From: Daphnia pulex
Lineage: Eukaryota > Arthropoda > Branchiopoda > Diplostraca > Daphniidae
Assembly (NCBI RefSeq): GCF_021134715.1
Contig: NC_060022.1
Location: 2,981,001-3,045,000, forward strand
Length of the DNA: 64,000 nucleotides
Direction: 5' to 3'
The notes beneath the pieces are model-generated. The model searched no databases. It saw only the letters and a list, made by a program, of their open reading frames with translations, and was not told where the DNA came from. The number at the start of each line of letters is the position of its first letter. The stretch's first letter is position 1. This document shows positions 23,547 through 37,800 of this stretch, piece by piece. The position numbers and the translations under genes are program-made.

Positions 23547-26500
23547 TTTGAAATTCAAATTGATTCGCGCTGGTTCGTGACAGCTTACGTCTTTTATACG
23601 ATCAAGTTACCTACTGCCGGCTTTGATCCTGTTTGAACCTCTTATTTTTCTTGTTGTTGCTGTTATTGGCGTTGTCTTATTTGAAAGGACGTTGGATCTA
23701 GTCATTTCTTTTTATAATCTCCTATGATGAATTCATTCGTCAACAGCAGTTTGAGTAGTGTGTCGGCCCATTTCCACACTCCCACAGAGCTTAACACGCC
23801 AAAATCTATTCAATTTCAGAATGGAAAAAAAATCCAATTATGAAATTATTTACCAAGACGAGGTGATATTTTCTCCAAGATTATCAAATATCTCTGCCGG
23901 TTATGTATCCGTTTGATTATAAACATAAACGAGTAAAACGACACACTATAAAGTAGTTAAATTGATGAGAAAAACCCATATTTTGGTGAATCTATGTGAA
24001 TTCAACGAAATCAGCATCCACCATTCATGTCTTGACCAATAAATACGTTGATCAAATTTCCCAAAATTCCAAATCGTCTAAAAAGTCAAATACGTAGGCT
24101 AAATACCCACCCAAATAACTCTGCCACAGCTGCCATGACACAAAAATGACAGCAAATCCACCACGAAGGACAGGAATCAATAAATCGGCCAAGTTTTTAA
24201 ATAAATCTGCGCGAGAATGTGTACATAAAAGAATCGATCTCCAAAACTTTGAAATGGCAAATAAGTAGGTGACCTACCTTGAGTGTGCATACGACGTACC
24301 CCCAAAAAACACAAAAACAGCCATCACGGCTCCTACAAACACCTATAAGAGACACACTGTGCGCAACACACCTTTGGCACTATATACATACGCAGCACAC
24401 ACACACACACTACATCCAAGATCATAAGAGGATAGATGGGAAACGAGCGTGTGTGTACCTTATTTGACGCTTCCAAATACTCTGATGCATCGCATTTCAC
24501 CTGTCGAAAGTCGAGAGAAAACAAGTTCTTCTTTTTATTTTATTTTTCAACCGTCGAAAATGTTGTTGCCGGATGAACGAAAAAAAAAAGTTCTTTTTCC
24601 TTTTCGTTCGGAATATAATACGTTCTCCGCCCTTGCGAAGGGGAAATTTTCCATGCCGTTCGCTCTGGCTTTTATGTTTATTTATTTATTTTGTTGTTAA
24701 TACCAGGAAAGAAAAAGAGAAAAAAAAAAGAAGCGACGTGACGTGCATGTGTCGAGGTCACCCGGCGCATATTTACATTTTTGCATAATGACCTATCAAT
24801 AAATCGCAGGCTGTCAGGTGCCGTGCAGCAGCGCCACCTCCCATCTCCAATCAGGGGGGCCCGTGCCAAGCGCCGGCGACTTTCGCTTCTTGACCAAAAA
24901 ATAAATAAAAATTCAACAGGTCGAAATAAAAAGATGTTAAAAGATACGGAAATTTCTTCTTCTTCTTCTCCCTGTGGATTGAACTGTACAACGTCTGAGA
25001 AGTAGAATTCCAACTGGTGCGGAATGTGTCCCTTTTCGGCACTAACAAATTGGTCCGAATTCCATGTACAGATACGACGCATATTTATGGATGCGTAGCA
25101 AGGTAATCCACAGGTGTGTGAACATCCATCTGAGAAACCACTTCATTTTGCGGTGGTCGGTTGTTGTTGTTGTCGTCGGTTGACAGTTCCAGTTTCCTTT
25201 TTTTCTTTTTTTCTTTTTTTAAATTATTATTGTCATATCTCTAGAATGTATAAACCTATCACATTTTGATTTGTCTATATACGTGAAATTGGGGATTCGG
25301 TTTTCTTTTTACCTGAATATTTAAAAGATAGGCCATTTAAGGTTTCACAAGAGAAAATGTAGCGCTGCGCATAACATTTCGTCCGCGGGACAGGTGTCTA
25401 TAAGAACTAAGAACCATCCGGCGGAGCAGATGAAACACTTAGCGGACCGACTTTACATGACAACAATACAGGTCGAATGATATGTTTGTCTACATTCAAT
25501 ACAACCAGTTTGTGTGTTGCAACTGTCCAGCTCAAGGTGATTCTTCCATTAATGGGGAACACAAAGACACAAAGGCTACATCATCTGTGTGTTTGGATTA
25601 TTTCTGTCTTTCTTCTTGTGATGTTTACATATAGAGGCGTACTGTTGTTAATATTATATATGTACGAGAGCCGGGATATAGTGGTAATGTCATCGGCCAT
25701 CATGAGACACACACACACTATATATGACCAGCATAGGGGCTCAATCCGCCACTATAAGGCTCTGTGGAAATGTCAAGGCATTCCATAAAAGTCTTCATCA
25801 ATTGCCAACTCTTTTTTTATTTCTTTTTTTATAATTCAATTCCACTGAATCAAATATCAACGACGCCGTGATGTCTGTATTGGCGCCAAACGTTTGAAAA
25901 TTCTAACGGCCCTCGGAGAAAGTGGCCGCGATTATCCGCGCTGATGTCCTCCATCAAAAAATAAAGAAAAACAAATAAAATTCCGTGGAATATCCAAATG
26001 TTTGTGAATATTTCACGGCAACGGCAGCAGTCGGGGGGAAAGACAAAAAAAAATGAAATAAATAAGAAAGAAAGGACCTGCTGGAAGACCCTGTATGACT
26101 TGTGCTGGTCTAGACCATGGTGATACACCTGTCATCCCTCAGCCATCGCCTCCATTACTCATCTGGTAGAACGAGAGGGTCGATTTACGGCTGCGCTTGA
26201 TTTCTCTCTCTTCTTTCTCTTTCTCTTTCCAACCTGAATTCCAGACGATGGCGCATTACAGTTAGATCATGTACACTATTATACATATAAGGCTGCTGCA
26301 CGATATGCAGGGAAAAAGTATATAGATGATGGGCCTGGCGACAGTCTTTTTTTTTTATTACCCGCTTTTAATTTCTTTTTATTTTACAATCATCAATGTG
26401 TGGTCTTATACATGTTGTTATAAGGACCTTTTCTTTTCTGATTATTCCTTTTTTTTTGTTTTGTTTTTTCCGGCTATCATTTTGGCTGGACAACTGATGA

Positions 26501-29081
26501 GGAAAAGAGAAATGGAGGAGGGTTCACTGGGCTGCTGCTGGTATCATAATAATAATATGTAAGGTTATGTGTGTGTGTGAGCGCATAATATAAAAAAGGA
26601 AGAGAAACCGGTCGCGCGCCGGCCAGGTGTCGTGTCCTGACCGGACTCTGACAATTTGCCCCGCGGTCGATTTAGACGACGACGGCCGACACAGTTCACC
26701 CCAAACGGAGAGGGAAATTTCGAACCCTCAAAAACAAGAACAAAACTAAATATGACACACGGTCAAACTAACTACTACCAGTATAATATAAAAATTTGAT
26801 AATAGACCTGTTATAACCTGCACCAGTTGAACCTGTGACGGACCGGCAGCGCAGATGAGTGTGTCTGTAGCAGCACTTGACGTGTTGGGGGCTTTCAATC
26901 CTTTTCCATTACGCATTCAAATTCGTGCAATTGTTAACGCATTGTTGATATTATTAAACAACAGCGAGAGAGAAAAAGAGAGAGAAAAAAATAAACGTCC
27001 GAGCTGGACGACGGCCTTGCCTTTGACGTCAATCACATTTTTAAAAAAGACGACCGGACGACCTTATTATTAAATATTCGTCGGGTTGTTGTTACAACAG
27101 ACATCCTTCAAAGGTGAATTCGGAGAAAACTCATTCTTTTTATTTTCTTTCTTCCAGTTGTATGTGGTAATTTTTGAAAATTTCAGGATTTAAAGAAAAT
27201 GAAATGCAATTTGAAACCACGTCGGCATATCTACTTGTACGTTCGTGTTTTCATTTGAGAAAATTTTTCAATTCTTTTTTTTTTTTTTCTATTCTATTCC
27301 AGCCGATTGCCATTGGGCTCCTGATGTTTTCATTTGACGTGAAACAAAAGACGAAATCGAAAAAAGGAGAGAAAGAAATGAAAACAAGAAAACAAAAAAC
27401 AGGCCGTTTTGTGTAACCGCAGTCCAGCCACTGGACTGGACCTTGGAAAAATAACAATTGGAAAATCTCAAAGACATCACGTCATCACATGGGATTTAAT
27501 TGCTGGTTTCGGCTCTCCGCTCGAACGAGCCTATACAAATCCGTTTACATAATGGAGACAGGGAGAGAATAAAAGATTCCAAAGGCATAAAAAGAATTAA
27601 TAAAAAAGAATAAGAAGAAAAAAAAATTCCTTATAATTTATTCGGCTCATGTTGGCCAAGAAAAAAATAAATAAAGGGAGAAATGAAAGAACATAATCTC
27701 GTATTACCAGATGACTGTTATCCTGTACGGCCTAGTATGTATTGGGTAGTAGTACGTAAGATATATATATACGGCCCAGCAACGGTCTTTCTTTTTCTAC
27801 TCGCTCCCTTTTGAAATTAAAAAAAGAGAAAAAGAATATCTAGAAATCGACGCTCTTTCTCATTGTCGATCCTCTTGTGTATTTAATCATCGACCCGTGC
27901 ACACCGCCGCTCCCGACACATCCGCACGTTTCTACACGTGGCCAACAACATTTGGAGAGAAGAAGAAAAATAACAAGGAAGCCCCACACGCCGGAGACTA
28001 TTGTATCTAACATAAATATCGAGACATAAATAACGACGTGACGCATCTAAATATATTTCATCCGCACAATATGGACGAAGAAGAAGAGAGCACTGGAATC
28101 TTTTACACAACATAATAGGAAGCGCTTCAATTAACATATGCGGCGCACAAGGGATTCGCGTTCGGTTCAAAAAAGGCAAGTCGGCGTACGTATGTATGTA
28201 TATTGGAATTGAAAGATATCTACTTTACGGGGAGGAATGAAATGTGGAATAAATATTCCGCCGCTCAATTTCTATATGGAACTGATGGCGACGATCGTCT
28301 TTATTTTTGGCTGGCCCTCCTTATAAGCCCACGCATAAATTGATTTGAGCCCCCGACCATCAAGATGGGAAACGGGTGTCAAGTTTGCTATCCCGAAACA
28401 AAAAACTCAAATAATGCGATCACGGCAGCAGCAGCAGCCGCAGCTGTCCCGCATTTAATCGGATGGAGAGAGAGAGAGCGCAATATTTTGATTTTATTCC
28501 ACCGGCCAGGGTAGAGACGATAAAGATCGGCGATCATCAGCTTATAGACAGAAAGAGAAAGAAAAAATAACGAAGACAAACGAAAATAATATTCATCTCT
28601 TCGAAAAACAAAAAAAAACAAAAAGAAAAGAAAGAATCCGGGATGGAAGTGAAACTCGGCGATCCAATAAGAAGCTGTCGTCGCCCAATTGGAAAATAAA
28701 AGAAAAAGAAAAAAAGATCCCGAGTTATTGATAGTCACGAATCGTGTCGATCGGCGGGAAAAATAGGGGAAGGATATGTACCCAACAAAAAAAAAGAATG
28801 AGTTTGACGATGTCCAGCTGCTCAAAAGTTCAGAGGTCCCTTTCCATCTGGATGAGCGGGAATTTTGAAAAACCAAAAAAGCGCTGGTCACGAAAAGAGG
28901 CTCACACAAATGAATTCGAATTGGTAAAAGGCAATCAAATATTAAAAGGGGACAGGTAAAAGTGTTGGCGATAATCATCATCCGTTTTTAATCGGGACCG
29001 AGTAATAACAATAAGACAATGACGACGGATATTACATCGAAAGCGAAATAATAACACGACGAGCGCGGGGCCCACCAGACG

Positions 29082-29375
29082 ATGGCGTCATGGTCGAAAC
29101 AATACGAAAAGGATATCATCGACAATCTGTTCCAAAAATCTGACGAGCTATTACCCAGGGTCATTCACGAAACAAGCGGGTTATACTACACATCCACATT
29201 GGTTTCTTTTCTGGAACTTGTTGAGACCCTGAGGAGCAGAGGACGTGTATGGGCAAGGAAACACATCGAAAATAATATAGGGTCCAAATTCAACTATACA
29301 AAGTCAAACGCAGGTGACAGCAGGTGCATCACGGGTAAAGTTCCAACCCCCAAGGTTAGAAAAAAAAGGTCGTAA
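29082..29375 (+). other. Unassigned open reading frame, 97 codons
   Basis: Starts MASWSKQYEKDIIDNLFQK and ends in a basic tail (PKVRKKRS). It is not a translation of simple repeats and contains WSKQYEKDIIDNLFQKSDEL, which could form an amphipathic helix. No known domain, no recognisable splice partner, no neighbour that suggests a role. Could be a chance frame; listed only because it stands out from its surroundings. Confidence 0.2.
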
Positions 29376-30407
29376 GTCAGCTGCTAAATAAGTAAATAAT
29401 CATAAATAAATACTGTATACTTTTTCTTCTTCTTCCAGGACTTTTAATCTTTGATCTTTTATTTTTTTGTTACTTTCTTTATCTTTTCTCCCTGTTTGTT
29501 TTCTTAAAGGAATAGACTAAGAGAGAGAGATATAGCTGACTCTCTCTTTCCTTGAGAGTGTGGCACCAAGGCCGGCACATTGTGTAGCTCGCAGATATTG
29601 GCGGACATAAAATGTTGTGTTCGTTTCCTGAGCTGTATATCGCCGGCTACTACTAAGTTACTATTTACCCACTTGCCAGAGAATACACAAAAGAATATTT
29701 GAAAGTGCGTAAATCACCCAAAGACAGATTCCCCCCCACTTTTTTGTTTTAGTTTTGTTTTCTCAGCTCTTTCTTTTGTCGTGTCATTTTATTATCGTCA
29801 CGACTATAAAAGAAGAAAAAAAACAAGGGTTCGTTAATCCAGCGCTGGAGGAGAGATTGACAGTCCGGAATAAAAAAAAAAAGTCCGAGTGAAAATGTTT
29901 TTATCATTTCGATGATTGGACTAGGGTCAATTTGAAATGAAAATGTGCTCTAGTATAGAAAAGAGAAAAACAACTTTGGGATTTTTTAAGAAAAAAGGCG
30001 CGGGTGATGGGTGTGCTGTTAACGCTGTCGTGATTTTCGTCCGACATGTAAAAGGCCATCAAACAGGTTCAGCTTTCTTTAACGGTTCTCTGCACTCTCT
30101 CTCTAAAGTTCTGGCGAAACGTAATCACCGAAAAGTCCCTGCCCGGCTAAAGAAGAAGAAGAAGAAGGGAACGCCCACGAGAAGAAGGGCCCCTTGTATA
30201 GATGAGCGCCGTATTGTTCAATTATTTATAAGAGCATCATCGCAGCAGCTTGGGAAGAAAGAAGAAAAAGAATATTACATTTATATACAAGATCGAGGCG
30301 CAACTCTCTTGGTATATATACATGCAATTCGCTCTGGACCCGGGCCGGCCGGCCCATTTCATCCGCCCGATCTCATCAGAGCTGGGAGACAATGAAAAAG
30401 AACTCAA

Positions 30408-30432
30408 ACAACAACAACAACAACAACAACAA
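30408..30432 (+). repeat. (CAA)n microsatellite
   Basis: About eight uninterrupted CAA units. Confidence 0.9.
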
Positions 30433-33400
30433 TATAAAAACGAGACTTTGCAGGGCAAAACACCAACACAAAACCCAAATTCTTTAAAAGAAAAAAAAGC
30501 CCGTGAGAAAAACCTTGTTATCGACAGAGAGAGAGGTGGCTGGTGGCTGGATATATATACAGGTACAGGTTCGACAGGTTGTTGTTGTTGTAGCCTTCTT
30601 TTATACTACCTACTATGAAAACAGTTATATCAAATAGAAGACGGCGACGATGCTGGTTGATGTATAAACATTCAAGCGGGACAACAATAGCCCCCACAGA
30701 TTGGGCTGATTGCTTTTTTTTATTATTTTTTGGGCTTGGAAATTGACGTGCTGGTCATCTGGGCAGTAGTAAATCTATTAACCCACAGAAAATGTCTAAC
30801 CAGAAACCAAAAACAAATTGTCTAAAACCAAAAACCAAAACCAAAAAAAAAGAAGACAAATTACACATGTAAAAACACTCCAGTTTTTTAAGGAGAACAA
30901 GGATAAAATGACCAGAGTGGATGGATAAAACATCTACCGAATCTGATCAGCAAAAAAAAAAAATTCCCAACAAGAAAATTCAAATAAAGTTTACTAGGAA
31001 AAAATAGTTTTCCTTTTTTTTTTGTTTCAATGTTTTCCTTGGAAGTCGTGAACGAATTCGTCGAGTTCGAGAGGTCACCACGAAAAAGAAGAATATTCCA
31101 CTTGCGAGTTGCAATGGGAGAGAGATGGGGGGGACTTGTTGGCTGCGTGGGCGGTCCCCAGTTCTATGGCGGCACCGGTGGGGGGGCCTCCCTTTCATTT
31201 CTAATTGTTATGGAGGATATCATCGGAATTCGTCCGCTCCATGTGAAGAAAGAAAAGAAAAAAAAAACCAAGTGGGGGGACCCGATAGAAATAAAAGCAG
31301 AGAGAGACCTGCCCCATCTCATCTCTCTACCTGTTGTTGTACAACAGGTTGTTTCTCTCCCTCACAGTCTGGGGTAAATCTTATAGTACATACGCTGGAT
31401 ATATTGATGAATATACGCGAGTATATATGTATATATAAGAGCTGGCCTATATTACAAATTGTAATGGAATTCACCGTCTCATCGTTGGTGTTATGGGCTC
31501 CGGTATACATGTACCTGACATAACACGGCCGAATTACGGGCCGGCTCTTTTTATTTTTTAAGAACCTACACGACTTGCATCATCTTTTATTCGCCTATTG
31601 TGTATGTGGGGAGATTCTATACGCGTTTAGTTTTTTAGTTTTTTTTATCTCTCTAATATACACACACTCAACTCGGGTTAGAGATATTCATTCATGTCTG
31701 GCGTGTTCTTTTTCTTCCTTCCTTCGGACCTGTTTCCAGTCATTAGCGTTTAACAGTTGAGTTCAGCTCTCACGCCGATGACCGCACATGGATGGAGCGC
31801 CTCATTCTTTTCTTTTTTCCTCATTTTTTCTTCTTCTTCTTTGTGTGAACGCCATAACAGTTTCACGTCTACTTGTGTGGCTATACGCGTTTATTTCATT
31901 TTTTTTGTTGAGAAGTAACAACAACAACAAAGTTCTATCTTCTCTTGGAGAAACAAAAAAAACAACAACTTGTTGTTGTTTCCATTTACAATTCAATATT
32001 ATCGAGCGCTGGATGCCGGAGAGTCGCTAGCGGTGACTTTCACATTTTGTTGGATATATACCTATTCGACGAGAGTTGTGGCCTGCTGCTTTTTATATTC
32101 TAATATCTAAAGCGGGGCTATATAGATTTCCTGTAGACGGTAAAATAAAAAACAACTACAACCCAAAAATATTATGAATCGATAGCTTAGAAATAATATA
32201 TATATATACCTAATAGGAGACTCGGACGACGGGGCTATATTTAGGGGCTACATAAATTCCCATTTGGAATCGGCGCTCTTATTTTCATTGCAGAATATGG
32301 AAACGAGAGCGATATGAGCCGATCGATTTTGACTTTGTTTTTTGTTTTTGTTGTGTGTTATCGAGATCTTTTATGACGCAATAGTCGTATAGAAATAAAT
32401 ACCCGCGCTCGGTCAAGTGGTTATTACATTCGTTTGGCTATATTTATATATACACGTTGGGATTTTGGGTGGGTGCACCGATGATTGAGTTTCCAGACGG
32501 GGGATATGATTCGTTTGATTGTTAAATTATCATTTTCGAAAAGAAATTCTATTACCGAAAAAACCCAAATTTCATTCCATTTTTTATTGTTATTTGGAAA
32601 AAGAAAAACAAAAATATCGAAAGAAAATCAAACGAGCGTCATTACGTTTCATAGTTCATTCATGAAACGTTGGAGCTGGGGGTCTCTCTCTTTTATGAAC
32701 GGATAAAACATAAAGAAACAAAAGAATAGCGAAAACGAAGCAGTGGCCGGCGGCCACACCCTTTTTCTCTAGCAAACAGACGGACCGGCTGTCGAGCACA
32801 GGTATAGACAGGAGAGACAGGTGTTATCAATTCAATTGTTTTTTCGCCATTTACGGAACCGCTCAATAGTGAATTTTCATCAAAAACAAGTCGAATAATT
32901 ATGAGTTAACTGAGATTACATTAACAAAATGTATCCTGAGCGACGATGATTTATTGATTTAGTCGTTGGCTAACGTTTTCTAAAGAGGACGGATGCTTGG
33001 AATTTTCTCAAATATTTACCAAAAAGAAATAGAAACTGAAAGCTACCGCGCGGCTGTTGTGGGAGCGGATGATGGGCGGTTAGTCCGGGTCGGTCCGGAT
33101 TCCGACCAAGTAAAAAAAGAAGAAGAAGAAGAATGAGAATAGACGGTAAGCCACACACGCCAATCAGTCGATGATGTATCGATGCTCCTGAGAAATATTT
33201 TCTCTTATTCTATGGTCTAGGAGGGGGGTGGGGGAGTTAAAACATGTAGCCAGAGGCCACATCATATGCATCGGTATAAATACATATTAGAGAATCTCTC
33301 CAGTCTCTCTGTGCCAACATGTGTGTACGTCTGTACACATATAATAGAGAAAGAACGAGAGAGGAGATTCATCATTTTCGCCTGGATGAAGCGCTCCGCA

Positions 33401-35662
33401 CAGCCGCTCTTCTCTGTCCATCTTTCTTTTATCTTCTTCTTCTTCTTCCTCCTCCTAAACGTCTTGTGTTATTAGGAAGAAGAAAAAGGTCGGCCGATAT
33501 AATAGCGTCAGGTAGAGTACCTACGTACAGTCTAACGTAAATAGGCGGTGGGAAATCAAATCGTTTTCCACCACCCCCGAAACATCTTCAGACATAGACA
33601 CACACACAGACATCCGACCGCTACTCAAATTAAGAGAGGTGTGTGTAATACGTGTACACACAACAGATCGACTTGTTCAGATTCAGTCGGCCGTGTACGA
33701 AATTCAAATGAAAGACGGGCGAATCATTTGAGCTTGTCACAAACATCACGAAGCAACAGGTGAAGGTCAGTTCACCAAATGTTGTCAAAAGAATTCAAAA
33801 TGCGCAGAGATTCTTTTTTGCGGCTGTTTGTGTCGTCTCTGAATGGGCCCAAAAGCTCCGAACCAAAAAATTCCGTCTCTCTCCGAGTTGATCCACCAGC
33901 GCTGAGCTCTGGTCCCAACTTTTTATCCCCCGACACCTTCCACATTCACAAACATAAAAGGACAACAACAGCAGCAGCTAAAAAAAGGAATAATATCAAA
34001 AGGACCACCTCGGCACGGCACAAAATACTTTGCACACCTAAGAGAGCGTCACTTGTGTGTGTGTGTGTCCATATCGGTAACAGTAATCCGCGTCCAGGTA
34101 GACATTAAAAATTGTGGGAAGGTATTTTTTTTTTTCTTTTTCCATTTGAAAGGGACAGAACGAAGAGTTTTTCCTTCATTCTTCATTCTCGATGGGGCCA
34201 TTGAAAAATAGATTTATTTGACCTTTCGCACACATTTGAATGACAGAATCAGGTGGATATCAAAGTATAGACCTCCTCGCCCGATGAAAAAGGTAAAAAA
34301 ACGTTCAGTAGTAAACAGTTTTGAAGAGACTCGGCCAGCAATAGAATATATTAAGTATCTAACCTTTTTTTGGAGCTTTTGGTCAGTAATTTCATGGCCA
34401 AACACTTAAAAAGAAATTTCTCTATATTTTTTTTTTGACCCTGGCTCCATTCAGAAATATATAACGTTTCTCGACTATATATCTGTCCGTCATTTTCATC
34501 TGCACTTGGCAGAAAAGAAATCATTTTGGCTATTTGAAAAAAGGAAATTCTTTTTCGATCAACGAGAACTTGAACCAACAACTGGAAAAATGCTGGTTTC
34601 TTCTTCTTCTTTTTTTCTTCACGTGGAAAGTGTCTAAATCCATCACGTGATGTTGCTCTTCTCTTCAAGAGATCACGAAGCCTCTTCTATAAAGCAGCCA
34701 GTCAGCCACAGCTCTAGATGAATGTAGGCTACATCACATCTATAAAGAGGGGGGTTGTGTTTCCCACGTCCTGTCTCCTTTTACGTTTCCCATCCGCATT
34801 GTAATAAAAAAGCATGATCGAACAGCCCGGCCAGTCCTACTAAATGTACACAATCGCAGCGCTAAACCGCATTTTCGATGCCCAAGAAAGAAAAACATAT
34901 TGAAAAGAAAACCCGAAAAATTGTGAATTTCTTAAATAGAAAAATTGTAATTTCACTCTATTTATTTTTTTAAGAAAAAGAAGAGCCGAAAAAAGATGTA
35001 TTTTTTTTTCACGACTTGATCCCTCCCCTGTTATTATATCTGTTGTGAATAGCCAAGAATAACAATACGATACCAAATAATAGTTTAAATAGCCTGAATG
35101 TGTAGCACTTTTATAAAGATGAATAGGATTCTTGTTCAATTTTTTTTTCTTCATTTCGATTCGTTGCTCCGCTTTGATTCGACTTGATCTTCTTTGACAC
35201 AACACGAAAAAGTAGGCTATTACACATTACGTAAACGAAAATGAAGGGCGTGTTTTTAAGTGAAAAATCAGATTTTATTTTTTTTCTTACTCGTTGCTTT
35301 TGATTCAATCTGGCGTTTTCAATAGTAACAGAGTGGAAGCGTAGCCGTATAAACATATTTTGATGTATCATAAGTACAGACCGGTCGTCTACTTTGTCTC
35401 CGTGTCAATCACGAAATCCTTTTTTTTTTCTCTCTCTCTCTCTTCTTTCCATTTTGAAATTGTTGCGTATCCTAATGCTTCGCTGTCTCCCAAGGCAACC
35501 CACAAAATCTTTTCTCTTTTCTCTCTCTCACTTTGACCAGCAGCCAGCGCAAGTGGCCCGGCCCGGATGCGTGTTACTTTATACTTAATAAAAAAAAAGT
35601 AGCTCCCAGCGCACGGGGACAATAACTTGAAAGAAGTTGCGGGTCGGATTTGATGGAAGATG

Positions 35663-35681
35663 TAGCTAGCTAGCTAGCTAG
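35663..35681 (+). repeat. (TAGC)n tetranucleotide repeat
   Basis: Nearly five units of TAGC. Each unit overlaps the palindrome GCTAGC, so the tract is self-complementary. Confidence 0.9.
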
Positions 35682-36637
35682 ATGCGCGTTATTATTATTT
35701 GGCTTTGATATTTGTTCCTATCTAACAGAAGAGAATCTCCGGCTGTGTGTCGCTTCCCTAATGTGGTGGATGATTATTGTGATGTCGCGCCAGATGTCCA
35801 GTCGAGATAACGAGGCGGCCCAGCAGAGCATTAGCCCCTTTCTATATGCGTATAGACTCCGAATGCGCCGTGTGTGTTTGCCCGCCGTTTTATTGCCACC
35901 GACAGCGGGCGCGTGTCCCCCCAAAGGCCGGAGCTTCTCTCTCTAGCTACCACTACTACATATGCGTGTCCTGTCTATATTTGTGTATCAAGCTCTGGGA
36001 TCATCCAGCATCAACTATCATTCGATAGACAGAGGAGGGGGTCATATAAAGTGTCCCATTCCTCTCCAACCCCCGTTTCCCAATCCCTGTTTTTAGATAT
36101 AAAATTCCAAGCGGGAAATTCGGTCATAAGAAGAAATTTCAGTTGATGAAATTGACGTGATTGAAATAATTCCCCATCTGAACCTGTTGCAGTATTTCAG
36201 CAGAGCGACTGACGACGCTAATGCAATCGCTTCCTATTGGTCAACCAAAGAGGACGGCGATCGCAGTTTGGGTACAATCAACGGCACACATCTCGCTCCC
36301 GCATGTGTCTGCGTTGTGTCGTGAAAGCCTTTCGTGAACTCTCACGGCTGGATGGGGGGTAAAAAAAACCCAAAATCAAATAATAATAAAAAAAAAAAAA
36401 GATAACCGGAGATTTGCTCTATGGACGCGCGGTGTTTTGTGCTATGAGCATTTCAAGTAGAAGAGCGTGACCGAACGTGAATGTTTCCCATCAAGTCTAA
36501 CTGTTTAGTCTATACCAGTAGGTGGGCATATTTCATCAACTTTGCTTTATCTGAAGCTACGTACGTCTGGACTGATGAGGAAAAATTAACCAAACAAAAA
36601 ACGAACAAAAACACGTGAGAAAAACGTGTAAATACAA

Positions 36638-37800
36638 CGAGGAGGTGCCAGTGTGGCAGCAGGTCCCTCTTGGTCAAAACGTTTTCGAGTTGCACTTTGC
36701 TTGAAAGTAAAAATATTTTGGAATTTGATTGATTACCAACAGACAAAGTTGTGTGGTACAAAACAAGCCTAATCTAAAGTCGTTCTAGTTATTGAATGAA
36801 AGCCAAGAGAAAAACATTTCCAGTCAACCGCCTTGCTCACGAATAATGATACTCCGCACTATGTCACGATTCATAACCACCGTAATCAACGCCACAAACA
36901 GTCAAAAAGGAAGAATAGAGATGAAAGTTTCCTACTTTTATGCCTGGGAAATTCAGCCAGGCATCCACAAGTGCTCCATCCGAAGACTAGTTGAATCCAC
37001 TAGACGAGATAGGAATAAGGGTGACCTCGTGACTGCACCCACACTCAAGAAAGGGGAAGAATAGCTCCGTAACTCGATCAGTAGTTTCTTCAATAAGATG
37101 AATGCTGTTTAATTATCTAAATCAAAAATTAAAAATGGGTTACGAAAAATATTGACTGGAACAATTAACAAGTAAGGAAAAACTGGAAATGAGAAAGTGT
37201 GTAAACACAATTTTTAATAAATGGGAGAATTTAAAGGTTCCCATGCAGTACAAATAGCATTTATGCAAGTCATGCATCAATAAATACCTAGCAGGTCACA
37301 GGAAGAATTGTCACGAAAATCATTACCCAAAGGGTGGTGACACTGAGATGACTGACGACAAGTCAATCCAAAGCACAAGCAAAACTGGCATATCTTGTGG
37401 TAATGATGGCTGGCTCTGACAGCCTTAATCTGCAAAAAGGAAATAAAGGTTACATAATGCAAACAAACTGCCATGCATCAACAAGGGCTTTCACGATAAA
37501 TGCTAGCCAGGAACTAACATCTCACCATCTCACAAACAGTTTTACCTCTTTCATTTGAGCTCCCATAATCATTCTATTACAATTCTTAGTTTTATATATC
37601 TGCTTAAACAGCACGAAGTGTCTATTGAGCTATTCCTATTCTATTAATAGCATCGACACCAGCGAGTTGGCACACACGACCACATTTCTGCAAAGACACA
37701 ACTTTTTTACAGAACGATGGCAGACGACACTAATATTCTAATTAGCCAAAGTTAAGATATCGATTAGCCAAACATAGCAACTTTAGATATCGATAGAAAT
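36638..37800 (-). repeat. Dispersed 1.1-kb repeat, copy A
   Basis: Closely resembles 48355-49455 in the same orientation, starting CGAGGAGGTGCC and ending TATCGATAGAAAT. Many blocks of 20-60 bp are shared, separated by small indels. Read on the minus strand it looks like a transcription unit: a DRE-like TATCGATA at 37788-37795, then a donor-like GAAAGAG|GTAAAA, a pyrimidine-rich acceptor TTTCCTTTTTGCAG (ending near 37433), and a second donor-like GG|GTAATG. The putative exon between them encodes a Cys/His-rich stretch (CQFCLCFGLTCRQ) in copy A only. No terminal inverted repeats or target duplication were found. Decayed gene duplicate, non-coding RNA gene or an unknown mobile element are all possible. 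Confidence 0.75.

Larger units (their letters stand above)
22640..36637. other. Gene-poor region, first part: no recognised exon
   Basis: About 14 kb of homopurine/homopyrimidine-rich DNA with many short simple repeats, for example (GT)n at 23512-23527, (GA)n at 23530-23546 and (CAA)n at 30408-30432. Open frames are frequent but mostly translate runs (poly-F, poly-K, poly-S). The least repetitive is 29082-29375 (plus, 97 codons, MASWSKQYEKDIIDNL...), which matches nothing I know. This could be intergenic regulatory DNA or intron of a long gene. No splice-consistent coding chain was found on either strand. Confidence 0.5.
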
